Shown: positions 45,885-55,772, counted from the stretch's first letter. The stretch is DNA of 64,000 nucleotides from Achromobacter aloeverae (GCF_004121055.1 NZ_PYAL01000001.1:1364001-1428000), one strand, 5' to 3'. A program made the numbers and translations. Notes: generated by a model from the letters alone, not told the origin.

Positions 45885-47381
45885 TCATCCCAGCGCGGCC
45901 CGCGCGGCGCCGGCGCCGGCGATGCGGCCAAAGACGGCGCCGGACACCAGGCCGGTGCCGCTGGGATAGTTGAAATAGAAGAGACCGCCGACCATCTCGC
46001 CCGCGCAGTACAGCCCAGGCATGGCATTCAGATGCACGTCCAGGACCTGGCCGTTCTCCGGGCGGATCCGCAAGCCGCCGAAAGTGAAGGTGATGCCGCA
46101 CGTGGTGGCGTACGCATGGTACGGCGGGGTATCCAGCTTCTGCGCCCAATTCGACTTGGGCGGCGAGATGCCGCGGGTGGACAGGCCGTCCTTGATGGTG
46201 GGGTCGAAGGCCGCGTCCGGCACCACGGCGTCGTTGTACGCGCGCACGGTTTCCAGGAAAGCCGGGGCGTCCACGCCTTCCAGCTTTTCGGCCAGGGCCT
46301 CCAGGGTGTCGGCCGTCACCTTGGTCATCATCTTGATGCGGTACTCGGATCGCAGCAGGTCGTTGACCTTGGCGTCGAAGACCTGCCAGGCGAATTGGCC
46401 GGGCTGCTTGAGCAACTCGCCGCCATACTTCGCGTAGGTGAAGGAATGGAAATCCAGGCCTTCGTCGACGAAGCGGCGCCCATGGGCGTTGATCAGCAAG
46501 CCAAAAATATAGCTGTGCTTCTGGTATTGATCGCCGATGTTCACGTCGCCGAACTCGGGCGCGTTCAACTCCCAGCCCGTGGCGTGGCAACCCGACCAGT
46601 TGCCGTACGGCGCCGCGCCAATGTCGAGGGCCATGCGCAAGCCGTCGCCCTGGTTGTAGCGGGTCCCCCGCACTTTCGCCAGCTCCCAGCCCGGTCCCAG
46701 ATAACGCGTGCGCATTTCGGGATTGGCCTCGAAGCCGCCGCAAGCCAGCACCACCGCGCCCGCGTGGAAGTCGACCGGCTCGCCTTCCCGCGCGGCATGC
46801 ACGCCGCGAATGCGCTCATGCTCGTCCAGCAGCAGGCGCTTGGCCCGGGTCGCGTAGTGCACGTCGATGCCTGCCTCCCGCGCGGCCTTGTCCAGGAATT
46901 GCACCAACCCGGCGCCGCCGCCCGACACTTCGATGGGCAGGCGGCCGAAGAACTTGCGGCGGCCCTCCACCAGGCGGGACTGGCGGCCGAAGTTGGGCAC
47001 GAAACGCACGCCCTTGGACCGCAGCCACACCATGGTGTCCAGGCTTTGGGTGACCAGGATCTCCGACAACTCGGGATCGGTGCGGTAGCTGGTCAGGCGA
47101 AACAGGTCGTCGAAGTACTCATCGGTGGTGTTGGTAAAGAAATCGCTGGTGGCGATCTCTTCCTCGGTCAGGTCGGTCACGCGCTTGAGGTCTTCCACCG
47201 AGTCGTAGGCGAAGCGCATCACGCCGCCGGCAAACCGGCTGTTGCCGCCGGACTCTTCCTGCGGCGCCGCCTCCAGGATGGCGACGCGCGCGCCCTCGTC
47301 GCGCGCGGCCAGGGCCGCGCACAGCGCGGCATTGCCCTTGCCCACCACGATCACGTCATAGTTCTGCTTGGCGTCTTGCAC
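45885..47381 (-). CDS. tcuA: FAD-dependent tricarballylate dehydrogenase-like protein
   Basis: A 498-residue flavoprotein of the fumarate-reductase/succinate-dehydrogenase flavoprotein superfamily, most like TcuA, which oxidises tricarballylate to cis-aconitate. FAD motif VIVVGKGNAALCAALAA at the N-terminus, RFAGGVMRFAY, CGGFEANPEM, and the C-terminal YPSGTGLVSGAVFGR. It starts with GTG at 47381, preceded by an excellent GGAGGAG, two bases after the MmgE/PrpD stop. The usual iron-sulfur partner TcuB is absent here. Confidence 0.9.
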   Translation of the reverse strand: MQDAKQNYDVIVVGKGNAALCAALAARDEGARVAILEAAPQEESGGNSRFAGGVMRFAYDSVEDLKRVTDLTEEEIATSDFFTNTTDEYFDDLFRLTSYRTDPELSEILVTQSLDTMVWLRSKGVRFVPNFGRQSRLVEGRRKFFGRLPIEVSGGGAGLVQFLDKAAREAGIDVHYATRAKRLLLDEHERIRGVHAAREGEPVDFHAGAVVLACGGFEANPEMRTRYLGPGWELAKVRGTRYNQGDGLRMALDIGAAPYGNWSGCHATGWELNAPEFGDVNIGDQYQKHSYIFGLLINAHGRRFVDEGLDFHSFTYAKYGGELLKQPGQFAWQVFDAKVNDLLRSEYRIKMMTKVTADTLEALAEKLEGVDAPAFLETVRAYNDAVVPDAAFDPTIKDGLSTRGISPPKSNWAQKLDTPPYHAYATTCGITFTFGGLRIRPENGQVLDVHLNAMPGLYCAGEMVGGLFYFNYPSGTGLVSGAVFGRIAGAGAARAALG

Positions 47382-47382
47382 G

Positions 47383-48846
47383 TCAGTCTCCTCCTCGAAC
47401 GGCTTGCTCTATCCGCAGGGTCAGCGCCGCCACGCGCGGCAGCGCATCGATGTCGTCAATGATGTCGGCGATGCCTTCCACCGCGTCCTCGCGCAAGGCC
47501 GTGCCCGCGCACAACAGGAACTTGTGCCGCAACAACGCGGGCGGCAGCGGATGGGCGGATGTGCGGCCCAGGGCTTGGTCGACGCTGGCGCGCAGCACCC
47601 GGCCGTCGCGCAGGGCGAGCACGACGTGGGCGGCAAAATGGTTGCTGGCATCCACCTGCCCGCGGGACGCAGTGGCGATCTCGGCGATCCGCGCCCCCGC
47701 CGCCTCGTCATAGGCGGCGACCCGCACGCGCGGCAGCAGCGCCGCGATGCGGGGATCGCGCCAGGCATCATCGCCGAAATCGACCTCCGCCACCCGGCCG
47801 TCCGCCAGGGCGCGCGCCACCACGTATTGCAGGCTGAACTTGGCATCCAGCGCCCCGCGCGGCCGGGGCCGGTTGGTATGGGCCAGCCGGCGGCTGTGTA
47901 TGGCCACGTCGATGGCCGCGACGTCCTCCAGCCGGGGACGATGTTCGCGCACCAGGGCCAGCATGGCATCGATGGCGGGATGGGTGCTGCCGCAACAAGG
48001 GTATTGCTTGAAGGCGATACCGGGCGCGACCAGGTCGTAGGGGTCGGCCCACGCGGCCATCGCCTTGCCCGCATCATGGGCGCCGGGGCCGTTGAAGACG
48101 TCGAGGAACCCCTGGCGGTGTTCGAAAACGTCGGCGGCGTTGGCGGTGAAGCCGCGCTGCGCCAGGCGCGCGGCATACAGGCCGTTGCGGGCGCAATGGC
48201 CGACGTGCAGGGGCTTGGTCATGGTGCCGAAGTTGGCCTTGATCCCGGACGCGAACGAGGCCGCCAGCGCCAGCGCGGTGGCGGTGGCCGTGCCATCAAG
48301 GCCCATCAGGCGGGCGCAGGCGGCCGCCGCGCCGAAGCACCCCAGCGTGGCGGTCGGATGCCAGCCCTTGCGATAGTGATGCAGGTTGACGGCCATGCCC
48401 AGCTTGGTCTCGGTCTCGAAACCGGCGGCATAGGCCGTGATGAGATCGCGGCCGGCGCTGTCCAACTGCTCGGCCAGCGGCAGCAGGGCCGACACCAGGG
48501 GCGCCGACGGGTGGCCTCCCATGGTGTTGCTGCTGTCGTCGAAGTCCAGCGCGTGCGCGGCGGTGCCGTTGACCAGTGCCGCGTCCAGCACGCCCAGGCG
48601 CTGCCGCGTCCCCAGCCGCAGCGCGGGACCGGCGCCACCGTCCAGGGCCTGCTCGGCCATTCGGGCGGCGGGCTCGCCGCTGCCCGCCAGCGTCACGCCG
48701 ACGGTATCGAGGATGCCCATCCGCGCACCATGCAGGGCCGGCGATGGCAGGTCCTCGTAACGCAGCGCGGCCACGCGCGCGCCCAGCCATTGCGCAAGGC
48801 CCGGCGTCGCGGTGGCCGCTGCGTCCTGCGCGGTGTCTGCCTCCAT
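47383..48846 (-). CDS. MmgE/PrpD family protein (1)
   Basis: A 487-residue member of the MmgE/PrpD fold (2-methylcitrate dehydratase, cis-aconitate decarboxylase and relatives). Typical segments: ALDFDDSSNTMGGHPSAPLV, KGWHPTATLGCFGAAAA, FGTMTKPLHVGHCARNG, and KQYPCCGSTHPAIDA. The start at 48846 has GAGGAG eight bases upstream. In-frame ATGs at 48852, 48894 and 48909 are alternatives, the last closer to the palindromic operator. It is upstream of tcuA and the Bug receptor, so it probably handles an aconitate-like intermediate. Confidence 0.88.
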   Translation of the reverse strand: MEADTAQDAAATATPGLAQWLGARVAALRYEDLPSPALHGARMGILDTVGVTLAGSGEPAARMAEQALDGGAGPALRLGTRQRLGVLDAALVNGTAAHALDFDDSSNTMGGHPSAPLVSALLPLAEQLDSAGRDLITAYAAGFETETKLGMAVNLHHYRKGWHPTATLGCFGAAAACARLMGLDGTATATALALAASFASGIKANFGTMTKPLHVGHCARNGLYAARLAQRGFTANAADVFEHRQGFLDVFNGPGAHDAGKAMAAWADPYDLVAPGIAFKQYPCCGSTHPAIDAMLALVREHRPRLEDVAAIDVAIHSRRLAHTNRPRPRGALDAKFSLQYVVARALADGRVAEVDFGDDAWRDPRIAALLPRVRVAAYDEAAGARIAEIATASRGQVDASNHFAAHVVLALRDGRVLRASVDQALGRTSAHPLPPALLRHKFLLCAGTALREDAVEGIADIIDDIDALPRVAALTLRIEQAVRGGD

Positions 48847-48929
48847 CTCCATCGCTCCTCGTTCCCGCGGCGCGGCAGGAACATCGATGTCCATGCGACG
48901 TGTCGACATGTCGTTGCGACACTTCTTTT

Positions 48930-48959
48930 AAAAATAGAGTACCACGGTATACTATTTTT
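48930..48959. promoter_or_regulatory. 30-bp palindromic operator between MmgE/PrpD genes
   Basis: Arms AAAAATAGAGTACC and GGTATACTATTTTT around AC pair at 12 of 14 positions. The site sits in the divergent gap between the first two MmgE/PrpD genes. The TACC-N2-GGTA core resembles operators of the GntR/FadR family, and a FadR-type regulator is encoded at 51780-52523, so it is the probable binder. Confidence 0.65.
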
Positions 48960-49002
48960 CAGACAGTACGGATTTCCCCTTCCCCCATCCCCTAGGCTCC
49001 CC

Positions 49003-50406
49003 ATGTCGACGACCGCCCTCTCGGACAATCGCTATACCCGCGGCATCGCCCGCTTCGTTTCCGGATTGCGCTATGAAGCGATTCCGCGCGAAGTACTGGC
49101 TCGCATCAAGCTATTGATGCTGGACTCGCTGGGTTGCGCGATCTACGGCGCGGACCTGGAATGGTGCCGCATCCTGCAAAAGACGCTGACAGGGCTCGAC
49201 ACGACGCAAGGCTGCGCCATCTGGGGCACGCGGCACAAGCTGTCGGCGCCCCACGCCGCGCTGGTCAACGGCACCCAGGTACAAGGCTTCGAACTGGACG
49301 ACGTGCACCGCCAGGGCGTGCTGCACGTCGGCGCGGTAGTACTGCCGGCCTTGGTGTCCATCGCGGAAACGCGTGGCGGCATGAGCGGCCGCGATTTCCT
49401 CACCGCCGCGGTGGCGGGCTATGAAATCGGTCCTCGCGTGGGCATCTGCATGGGACCCGAGCATATCGCGCAAGGCTGGCACTCGGGCGCCACGCTGGGT
49501 GTGTTCTCGGCGGCGGCGGGCGCCGCGCGCGGCCTGGGCCTGGACGTGGATCGCACGGTCCACGCCCTGGGCATCGCCGGCACCCAGTCGGCGGGCCTGA
49601 TGGCAGCCCAGTACGGCGCCATGGTCAAGCGCATGCACGCGGGCCGCGCGTCGCAAAGCGGCCTGTATGGCGCGCTGTTCGCCGAACAGGGCTTTACCGG
49701 CATCATCAACGTGCTGGAAAGCGAATACGGCGGTTTCTGCAGCACCTTCTCCCGTTCACAGGATCGCTTCCAGCTCGACGCGCTCACGTCCGACCTGGGC
49801 CAGGCCTGGCAGACCATGGGCGTGGCCCTCAAGTTCTATTCCTGCGTCGGCAGCAACCACAGCACGCTGGACGCCATCCGCGCCATGCAGGCCGACCGCC
49901 CCTTCGGCGCCGAGGAGGTCGATAGAATCCTCGTGCACGGCTCGCAGGTCACCATGGACCACGTCGGCTGGAAATACGAACCGCAAGGCCTGACGTCGGC
50001 CCAGCTCAACCTGCCCTATTGCGTGGCGACCTGGCTGCTCGATGGCGATTGCTTCGTCGACCAGTTCACCGAGGACAAGGTGGCCGATCCCGACCGCATG
50101 CGCATCGCGGAAAAGGTGCACGTGGCGCACGATCCCGACATCACCGCGAAGGGATCCAAGTTCCGTCACATGGTCCGGGTGGAGGTCACGCTGCGCGACG
50201 GCACGCATATGGAACGCACGGTGGAGGCCGGCCGCGGCAACGAAAAGAACTTCGCCAGCGAAAGCGACATCGTCGAGAAATTCGAGAAGCTGGCCACCCA
50301 CGTGCTGCCGCGCGATCACGTCGAGGAAATCCGCGACTGCGTGCTGGGGCTGGACACGCTGCAGGACAGCGCCGCCCTGCCGCGCCTGCTGGCCGCCCGC
50401 GGCTGA
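49003..50406 (+). CDS. MmgE/PrpD family protein (2)
   Basis: A 467-residue MmgE/PrpD protein: LMLDSLGCAIYG, FELDDVHRQGVLHVGAVVLPA, QGWHSGATLGVFSAAAGAA, MVKRMHAGRASQSGL and FYSCVGSNHSTLDA. The start at 49003 has no obvious ribosome site (CTAGGCTCCCC upstream). It is divergent from MmgE/PrpD gene 1 and followed 11 bases later by gene 3. It lacks the CCG of KQYPCCGS-type motifs, having SCVGSNHS instead, so its substrate likely differs. Confidence 0.88.
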   Translation: MSTTALSDNRYTRGIARFVSGLRYEAIPREVLARIKLLMLDSLGCAIYGADLEWCRILQKTLTGLDTTQGCAIWGTRHKLSAPHAALVNGTQVQGFELDDVHRQGVLHVGAVVLPALVSIAETRGGMSGRDFLTAAVAGYEIGPRVGICMGPEHIAQGWHSGATLGVFSAAAGAARGLGLDVDRTVHALGIAGTQSAGLMAAQYGAMVKRMHAGRASQSGLYGALFAEQGFTGIINVLESEYGGFCSTFSRSQDRFQLDALTSDLGQAWQTMGVALKFYSCVGSNHSTLDAIRAMQADRPFGAEEVDRILVHGSQVTMDHVGWKYEPQGLTSAQLNLPYCVATWLLDGDCFVDQFTEDKVADPDRMRIAEKVHVAHDPDITAKGSKFRHMVRVEVTLRDGTHMERTVEAGRGNEKNFASESDIVEKFEKLATHVLPRDHVEEIRDCVLGLDTLQDSAALPRLLAARG

Positions 50407-50417
50407 GGTTCGGGCCC

Positions 50418-51770
50418 ATGGCCACCGGCCGCCAGCCCAGCGCCAGCCGGCAGCTTGCCGAATTCGCCGCCGGCCTGCGCTATGACGCGATTCCGGCGGA
50501 CGTGCGCGAACGCGCGCGGGCCTGCATCATCGATACGCTGGCCTGCTGCGTGCACGGCGCCAGCCTGCCGTGGAGCGCCGCCACCGCCGCCTATGCCCGC
50601 CGCTACGGCAGCGGCGGCCCGTGCACGCTGTTCGGCGCGTCCTCGCCCGGCCTCACCGCGCCGGCCGCGGCGTTGGCCAACGGGGCGGCGGCGCATGCCT
50701 TCGAGCAGGACAGCCTGCGCTTTCCCGGCGCCGGCGTGCATCCGGGCGCCACGCTGGTGCCCGCGCTGGCGGCGGCCTGCCAGGAAACCGGCGCGCATGG
50801 GCGCCAGGCCCTGACCGCGTTCGTGGCCGCCTGCGAAGTGCTCTTTCGCATCGGCGCCGCGACCCATCACGGCTGCGAGAAACTGGGCTTCCATGCGCCC
50901 GGGCTGACCGGCCCGTACGGCGCGGCCATCGCCGCCGGCCTGGTCCACGGCCTGGACGCCGACGGCCTCGCGCGGGCACTGGGCATTGCCGGCTCGCTCT
51001 CCGCCGGCCTGCTGGCCTTCACCAAGGCGGGCAATGGCGCGATGGTCAAGCGCCTGCATCTCGGACGCGCCGCCGAGGCCGGCGTCATGGCGGCCGCGCT
51101 GGCGCAGGAGGGCTACGAAGGCCCGGACACCATACTGGAAGGCCGCTACGGCTTTCTCGATGCGTATTGCCGCGACGCCGAGCCGGCCCTGCTCACGCGC
51201 GGCCTGGGCGACAGCTGGGAGACATTGAAGATCTGCTTCAAGCGCTATCCCTGCCATGTCACGGCGCAGGCGCCGATACAGGCGTTGCGCGGCCTGATGG
51301 CCCGACATGGGTTGAGCGGCGCGGACATCGTATCCATGGCCTTGGGTTGCAGCGAAAAAGTGGTCAGCCACCATGACATCCGCGCGCCGGCCGACATCAT
51401 GGCGGCGCAATACAGCGTGCCCTTCTGCCTGGCGCTGGCGCAGTTCCGCGATCCGGAGGATCCCGGCGCGTACACCGCGGACGCCTTGCACGACCCCGCC
51501 ATCCGGCGGGCCTGCGATCGCATCGTGCTGGTTACGCAAGCCGACCTGCCTTCGGCGTGGAGCGCGCGCCTGACGCTGGGGCTGCGCGATGGCCGCAGGC
51601 TGGAGGCCATGGCCGACGGCTTTCTCGGCCTGCCCTCGCTGCCCATGACGGAAGACGACCTGCGCCGCCGCTTCATGCTGCGCGCGCAAGGTCTCGGCGC
51701 GGACGCGGCAGCCGGCTGGTACGGCCGCCTGGCCGACCTGGAAAACCAGCCGGAATTCCCGGCGGGCTAG
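50418..51770 (+). CDS. MmgE/PrpD family protein (3)
   Basis: A 450-residue MmgE/PrpD protein, similar in layout to gene 2 (ACIIDTLACCVHGASL, AHAFEQDSLRFPGAGVHPGATLVPA, MVKRLHLGRAAEAGV, FKRYPCHVTAQAPIQAL). GAGG precedes the ATG at 50418. Probably co-transcribed with gene 2. Pairs of unlike MmgE/PrpD paralogues may form one pathway or a hetero-oligomer; this is inference. Confidence 0.87.
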   Translation: MATGRQPSASRQLAEFAAGLRYDAIPADVRERARACIIDTLACCVHGASLPWSAATAAYARRYGSGGPCTLFGASSPGLTAPAAALANGAAAHAFEQDSLRFPGAGVHPGATLVPALAAACQETGAHGRQALTAFVAACEVLFRIGAATHHGCEKLGFHAPGLTGPYGAAIAAGLVHGLDADGLARALGIAGSLSAGLLAFTKAGNGAMVKRLHLGRAAEAGVMAAALAQEGYEGPDTILEGRYGFLDAYCRDAEPALLTRGLGDSWETLKICFKRYPCHVTAQAPIQALRGLMARHGLSGADIVSMALGCSEKVVSHHDIRAPADIMAAQYSVPFCLALAQFRDPEDPGAYTADALHDPAIRRACDRIVLVTQADLPSAWSARLTLGLRDGRRLEAMADGFLGLPSLPMTEDDLRRRFMLRAQGLGADAAAGWYGRLADLENQPEFPAG

Positions 51771-51779
51771 GGCCCACGC

Positions 51780-52523
51780 TCAGCCCTTCGGGCCGTCCCC
51801 GCCGCCGCGCTTGATGTGGCTGGACAGCAGGCCCGGCCCGCCACGCTGACGGATCTCGTTGAGCAGCTCGCTGTGTTGCAGCTGCACGCGCACCTTCAGC
51901 GCGTTGCGCACATGGCGTCCCATGACGGCGCGCGCGCCCTCGGCATCGCGCCGGGAGATGGCCTCGCAGATTTCCGCGTGCTCCTCCAGCACCTGCCGGC
52001 GCCTTTCCTCGATGACCAGCGTGGACACATTGCGGTAAGCGGACAGCGTGTCCGACGTGATCAGCAGGAACTTGAGCAGGAATTTGTTGTGCGCGGCCCG
52101 ATAGATGGCTTCATGGAACACGCGGTTGTGTTCGTTCATGCGGCCGGGCTGGTCCATGATCTCCTTTTCCGCCTGCACCAGGTGACGCAGGGTGGCGATC
52201 TCGGCCTCGGTGGCATGCTCGGCCGCCGACGCGGCGGCGGCGGTTTCCAGCAATTCGCGCACCGCGTAAAGCTGCTGCAGGGCGGCATCGTCGATGGAAG
52301 CGACGACCAGCCCGCGACGCGGATGCGGCGTCAGCAGGCCCTCGTTCTCCAGGCGGCGCAAGCCTTCCCGCACGGGCGTGCGGCTGATGCCCAGCCATTC
52401 GGCGACCTTGTACTCCGAGACGCGATCGCCGGGCTTGATGTCGTTGGCCAGGATGGCGTCGCGCACGGCGTCGTAGGCGAGATCCCCCAGCAGGGCCTGG
52501 GAATCGGCAATTGTCTTCTTCAT
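51780..52523 (-). CDS. GntR family regulator, FadR subfamily
   Basis: A 247-residue regulator: N-terminal winged helix (YKVAEWLGISRTPVREGLRRLENEGLL, about 33-60) and a helical FCD effector domain whose metal-ligand histidines fit NRVFHEAIYRAAHN and AEICEAISRRD...MGRHVRN. It is convergent with MmgE/PrpD gene 3 (9-base gap) and likely controls the carboxylate island through the palindrome at 48930-48959. ATG 52523 was chosen; a GTG at 52544 is an alternative. Confidence 0.92.
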   Translation of the reverse strand: MKKTIADSQALLGDLAYDAVRDAILANDIKPGDRVSEYKVAEWLGISRTPVREGLRRLENEGLLTPHPRRGLVVASIDDAALQQLYAVRELLETAAAASAAEHATEAEIATLRHLVQAEKEIMDQPGRMNEHNRVFHEAIYRAAHNKFLLKFLLITSDTLSAYRNVSTLVIEERRRQVLEEHAEICEAISRRDAEGARAVMGRHVRNALKVRVQLQHSELLNEIRQRGGPGLLSSHIKRGGGDGPKG

Positions 52524-52667
52524 CAGGAAATTCTCGGTTCCCACGTTTACCAGGCCGCAGCATAACGCAGCATAGCCATCCTTGCCTGGGCGGAAAGGCC
52601 TGCGTTGCGGGTTCCCGCCTCGCCCTTGCCGGCGACGCCATTCCGGGCCGCGCGACCGCCGGCGGCG

Positions 52668-53561
52668 CTATTCCGAGGCCGGACTGCCCGCCTGGGCGGC
52701 AGCCGGTTCGTTCAGGCCCATCTGCGCGATGAGCATATCGTAGACATGCCGTATCAAGGGGTTGATGAGGTCGTCCCGTATCCACAGGAAATAGGTCACG
52801 TCGGGCAAGGCCGGCATGCCGTCCTTCTCGCCCAGCACGCGCATGTCGGGGCTCAGGAACTCGACGCTGCGCGCGGTGATGCCCAGGCCCGCGCGCACCG
52901 CGGCCCGGATGCCGACCAGGTTGGGCGCGACATAGTTGGTGTGCCACGGCAGGCGCGCCTGCTCCAGCGCGTTGAGCGCGATGCGGCGAAAGATGCTGGG
53001 CTCGTCCGCCAGCACCAGGGGCAAGGGCGCGGAGACGTCGTGCAGGTAACTGGCCGACCCGATCCAGGCCGTGGGGGACGTGCGCAGCACGACACCTTCC
53101 AGTCGCTGGTCGAAGCGGGTGGAAATCGTCAGGTCCAGGTCACCCGCGCGCAGCGCCGTCATCAGGGTAGGGCTGCGGTCGACGCGGATCTCCAGCCGCA
53201 CGCGCGGCGACCAGCGGGCGATCTGCGTGAGCACGGCCGGCAGGATGGTGTCGGCCACGTCATGCGGCGAGCCAAGACGCAGCTCGCCTTCCAGCTGCCC
53301 GTCCTGCATCGCCCGCACGGCTTCGTCGTTGATGGCCAACATGTGGCGCGCATAAGCCACCAGCTTGCGGCCGTGCGTGGTCAGCAGCTTGTTGCGGCCC
53401 TGCTTCTCGAACAGGGGCAGGTCCACCAAGTCTTCAAGGCGCTGCATTTGCTGCGTGACCGCCGACTGGGTCTTGTGCAGGCCCAACGCGGCGCCCGAGA
53501 AGGTCTGCTCCTGCGCCACGGCGACGAGGGTACGCAGGAGGTCGATGTCCAGGTTCTTCAT
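52668..53561 (-). CDS. LysR family transcriptional regulator
   Basis: A 297-residue LysR-type regulator: N-terminal helix-turn-helix ([24 protein letters not shown], residues about 20-45) and an effector-binding domain. It is divergent from the thiol dioxygenase gene, so it should control the organosulfur island (53741-63121) with the pathway substrate as co-inducer. Confidence 0.94.
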   Translation of the reverse strand: MKNLDIDLLRTLVAVAQEQTFSGAALGLHKTQSAVTQQMQRLEDLVDLPLFEKQGRNKLLTTHGRKLVAYARHMLAINDEAVRAMQDGQLEGELRLGSPHDVADTILPAVLTQIARWSPRVRLEIRVDRSPTLMTALRAGDLDLTISTRFDQRLEGVVLRTSPTAWIGSASYLHDVSAPLPLVLADEPSIFRRIALNALEQARLPWHTNYVAPNLVGIRAAVRAGLGITARSVEFLSPDMRVLGEKDGMPALPDVTYFLWIRDDLINPLIRHVYDMLIAQMGLNEPAAAQAGSPASE

Positions 53562-53740
53562 GTGCGCTGGCTCATCTCCACGGAACCGGCATGCGCCCGG
53601 CGCCGCAACCGGTCAACTGCATCCGGCCAACTGAATCCATAAGCAATCCTAATATATTTTTAAATCAAATTAATTTGTCGAGATGGCTTTCGGCTCGTAG
53701 AGTAGCGGAAATAACAGGATTTACAAGGGAGTTTACGCAG
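53562..53740. promoter_or_regulatory. LysR/thiol-dioxygenase divergent promoter region
   Basis: 179 bases containing an unusually AT-rich block at about 53640-53690 with overlapping imperfect dyads of the TNA/ATTAA type (AATATATTTTTAAAT, AAATTAATTT), as expected for LysR boxes. The plus-strand start is preceded by AAGGGAG at about 53726. Exact -35/-10 elements are not assigned. Confidence 0.5.
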
Positions 53741-54328
53741 ATGACTTCGCAACACCCGCAGCAGGCGCAGATCGCCCAGGCTATCGAAAATATAAAAAAT
53801 ACTTTAGGAAAGCAGGGATTGAACCGCCAGAGCCTGTCCGGCGTCCTGGATAGCCTGGTCGGCCTGGCCGGCCATCGCGACTGGTGGGGGGCGGACCGCT
53901 ACGCGGCGCCGGAAGGCGACGAGCGCCAGGCGCGCTACCTCATCAGCGAAACACCGGATCACGAATATGCGCTGTACCTGAACGTCATGCGGCCGGGGAA
54001 GAAGATCGTGCCGCACAACCACACCACCTGGGCCTGTATCGCCGCCGTCGAAGGGGTGGAATTCAACTACGTCTACGACCGCCTGGACGACGGCGCCCAG
54101 CCCGGCGTGGGGCGCCTGGCGAAGAATCGCACGGTGGTGGTGGAGCCCGGCGCCGGCATCGCGCTCATGCCCGACGACATCCACGCGGTGGAAATCCAGG
54201 GCGACAGCGTGATCCGCCACCTGCACATGTACGGCCGCGCGCTGGAGACGCTGACCGAGCGCCTGGCCTTCGACCTGGACACGGGCACCTGCAAGATCAT
54301 GCCCATCGGCGTGCAGACCCGCCGCTGA
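53741..54328 (+). CDS. Cysteine dioxygenase-family thiol dioxygenase
   Basis: A 195-residue cupin iron enzyme of the cysteine/3-mercaptopropionate dioxygenase family, adding O2 to a thiol to give a sulfinate. The three iron ligands are visible as His92 and His94 (PHNHTTW) and His148 (DDIHAVE); His160 and Tyr164 near HLHMYG may be the conserved outer-sphere pair. Whether the substrate is cysteine, 3-mercaptopropionate or another thiol is not decidable by eye. First gene of the LysR-divergent island, 22 bases before the PLP enzyme. Confidence 0.9.
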   Translation: MTSQHPQQAQIAQAIENIKNTLGKQGLNRQSLSGVLDSLVGLAGHRDWWGADRYAAPEGDERQARYLISETPDHEYALYLNVMRPGKKIVPHNHTTWACIAAVEGVEFNYVYDRLDDGAQPGVGRLAKNRTVVVEPGAGIALMPDDIHAVEIQGDSVIRHLHMYGRALETLTERLAFDLDTGTCKIMPIGVQTRR

Positions 54329-54350
54329 GCCGCTGCCCCGATATCCGACC

Positions 54351-55532
54351 ATGAACGAACACGACAAGCCCGGCCACAAGGCCACGACCCGGCTGCTGCG
54401 CGCCGGCCGGCCGCACCGCGGATGGGTCAACACGCCCGTCACGCGCGCCAGCACCTATATATTCGACAGCGTCCAACAGTGGCGCGACACACGCTCGCGC
54501 CGCGACCAGGAACGCCTGGTCTCCTACGGCGCCCGCGGCACGGACAGTACCCATGCCCTGGAAGACGCCCTGGTCGAACTGGAAGGCGGCTACCGCGCCA
54601 AGGCCTATCCTACCGGGCAGGCTGCCATCGCCACGGTATTGCTCGCCTACCTGAAGAGCGGCGACCATGTGCTGATCACCGACGCCGTCTATGAACCGGT
54701 GCGGCGGTTCTGCAGCGAGCACCTGGCCCGGCTCGGCATCGAGTACTCGTACTACCTGCCCGACGGCAGCGACCTGGCCGCGCGGCTGCGTCCCAACACG
54801 CGCATGATCTACGCCGAGTGCCCGGGTTCGCTGGCCTACGAAATGATGGACCTGCCGGCCGTCGCCGGGCTGGCGCGGGCGCACGACTGCTGGCTGGCCG
54901 TGGACAACACCTGGGGCTCCGGCCTGCTGTACCGCCCGCTGGCGCTGGGCGCGGACATCTCCATCATCGCCGCCACCAAGTATCTCGGCGGCCATGCCGA
55001 CGTCATGATGGGCGTGGCCGTCACGAATGAACGCGCCTGGGCGCCGCTGGAGCGGGCGACCGTGGACTTCGGCCAGACGGTCGGCGCCGACGACGCCTAC
55101 CTGGTCCTGCGCGGCATGCGATCCATGCCGGCGCGCATGGCGGTGCATGGCCGCAGCGCCATGCGCGTCGCCGACTGGCTGCAGTCGCGGCCGGAGGTGG
55201 CGCGCGTGCTGTGTCCCGCCCTGCCCGGCGATCCCAGCCATGCCCTCTGGCGGCGCGACTGCCACGGCACCAACGGCCTGCTGTCGATCGAGTTCGCGCC
55301 GGGCATCGAGGACGCCGATGTGGAACGCGTGATCGACGCCTTCAAGCTTTTCGGCCTGGGTGCATCCTGGGGCGGCTTCGAAAGCCTCGCCGTTCCCGCC
55401 TACATGCTGCGTGCCCGCAGCGTGGCCGACTGGACCGGCCGTGGCGCGGTGCTGCGGCTGCATATCGGCCTGGAGGACCCCGAAGACTTGATCGCGGACC
55501 TGGAGCAGGCGCTGGCCGCGCTGCGAAGGTGA
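54351..55532 (+). CDS. metC: Cystathionine beta-lyase-like PLP enzyme
   Basis: A 393-residue Cys/Met-metabolism PLP enzyme (fold type I). The cofactor lysine is Lys210 in AATKYLGGH, Asp185 (AVDNTWGSG) contacts the pyridine ring, and SYGARGTDSTHAL plus YPTGQAA match the MetC subfamily. It cleaves C-S bonds by beta-elimination, releasing a thiol and pyruvate. In this context it may act on a cysteine thioether to release the thiol for the adjacent dioxygenase. Annotated function in methionine biosynthesis is less likely here. Confidence 0.9.
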   Translation: MNEHDKPGHKATTRLLRAGRPHRGWVNTPVTRASTYIFDSVQQWRDTRSRRDQERLVSYGARGTDSTHALEDALVELEGGYRAKAYPTGQAAIATVLLAYLKSGDHVLITDAVYEPVRRFCSEHLARLGIEYSYYLPDGSDLAARLRPNTRMIYAECPGSLAYEMMDLPAVAGLARAHDCWLAVDNTWGSGLLYRPLALGADISIIAATKYLGGHADVMMGVAVTNERAWAPLERATVDFGQTVGADDAYLVLRGMRSMPARMAVHGRSAMRVADWLQSRPEVARVLCPALPGDPSHALWRRDCHGTNGLLSIEFAPGIEDADVERVIDAFKLFGLGASWGGFESLAVPAYMLRARSVADWTGRGAVLRLHIGLEDPEDLIADLEQALAALRR

Positions 55533-55772
55533 AGGCCACGCCTGCGCCCCGCGGATTCGGTGGCGATAGTCGATAGTCGATAACCGGCTGCCGCCGGTGG
55601 CCTGTAGCCTGTCGCGTCCGAGGCCCCCGCCACCCGCGGCGGATTGCCTGCCGAAGCCGGCGGGCGCCCCGCGTCGCGCAGGCTTTTTCCCCGCTTTTCT
55701 TTCCGGCGTTTCTTTTCGGTTTTTCCCTTCAGCTTTTCCATCCTTATACGCAGCATTTTTTCCCCGGATCCG

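Noticed and set aside
55565-55582. GATAGTC repeat before the rhodanese gene
   Set aside because: Two short copies, probably slippage; no regulatory meaning can be supported.
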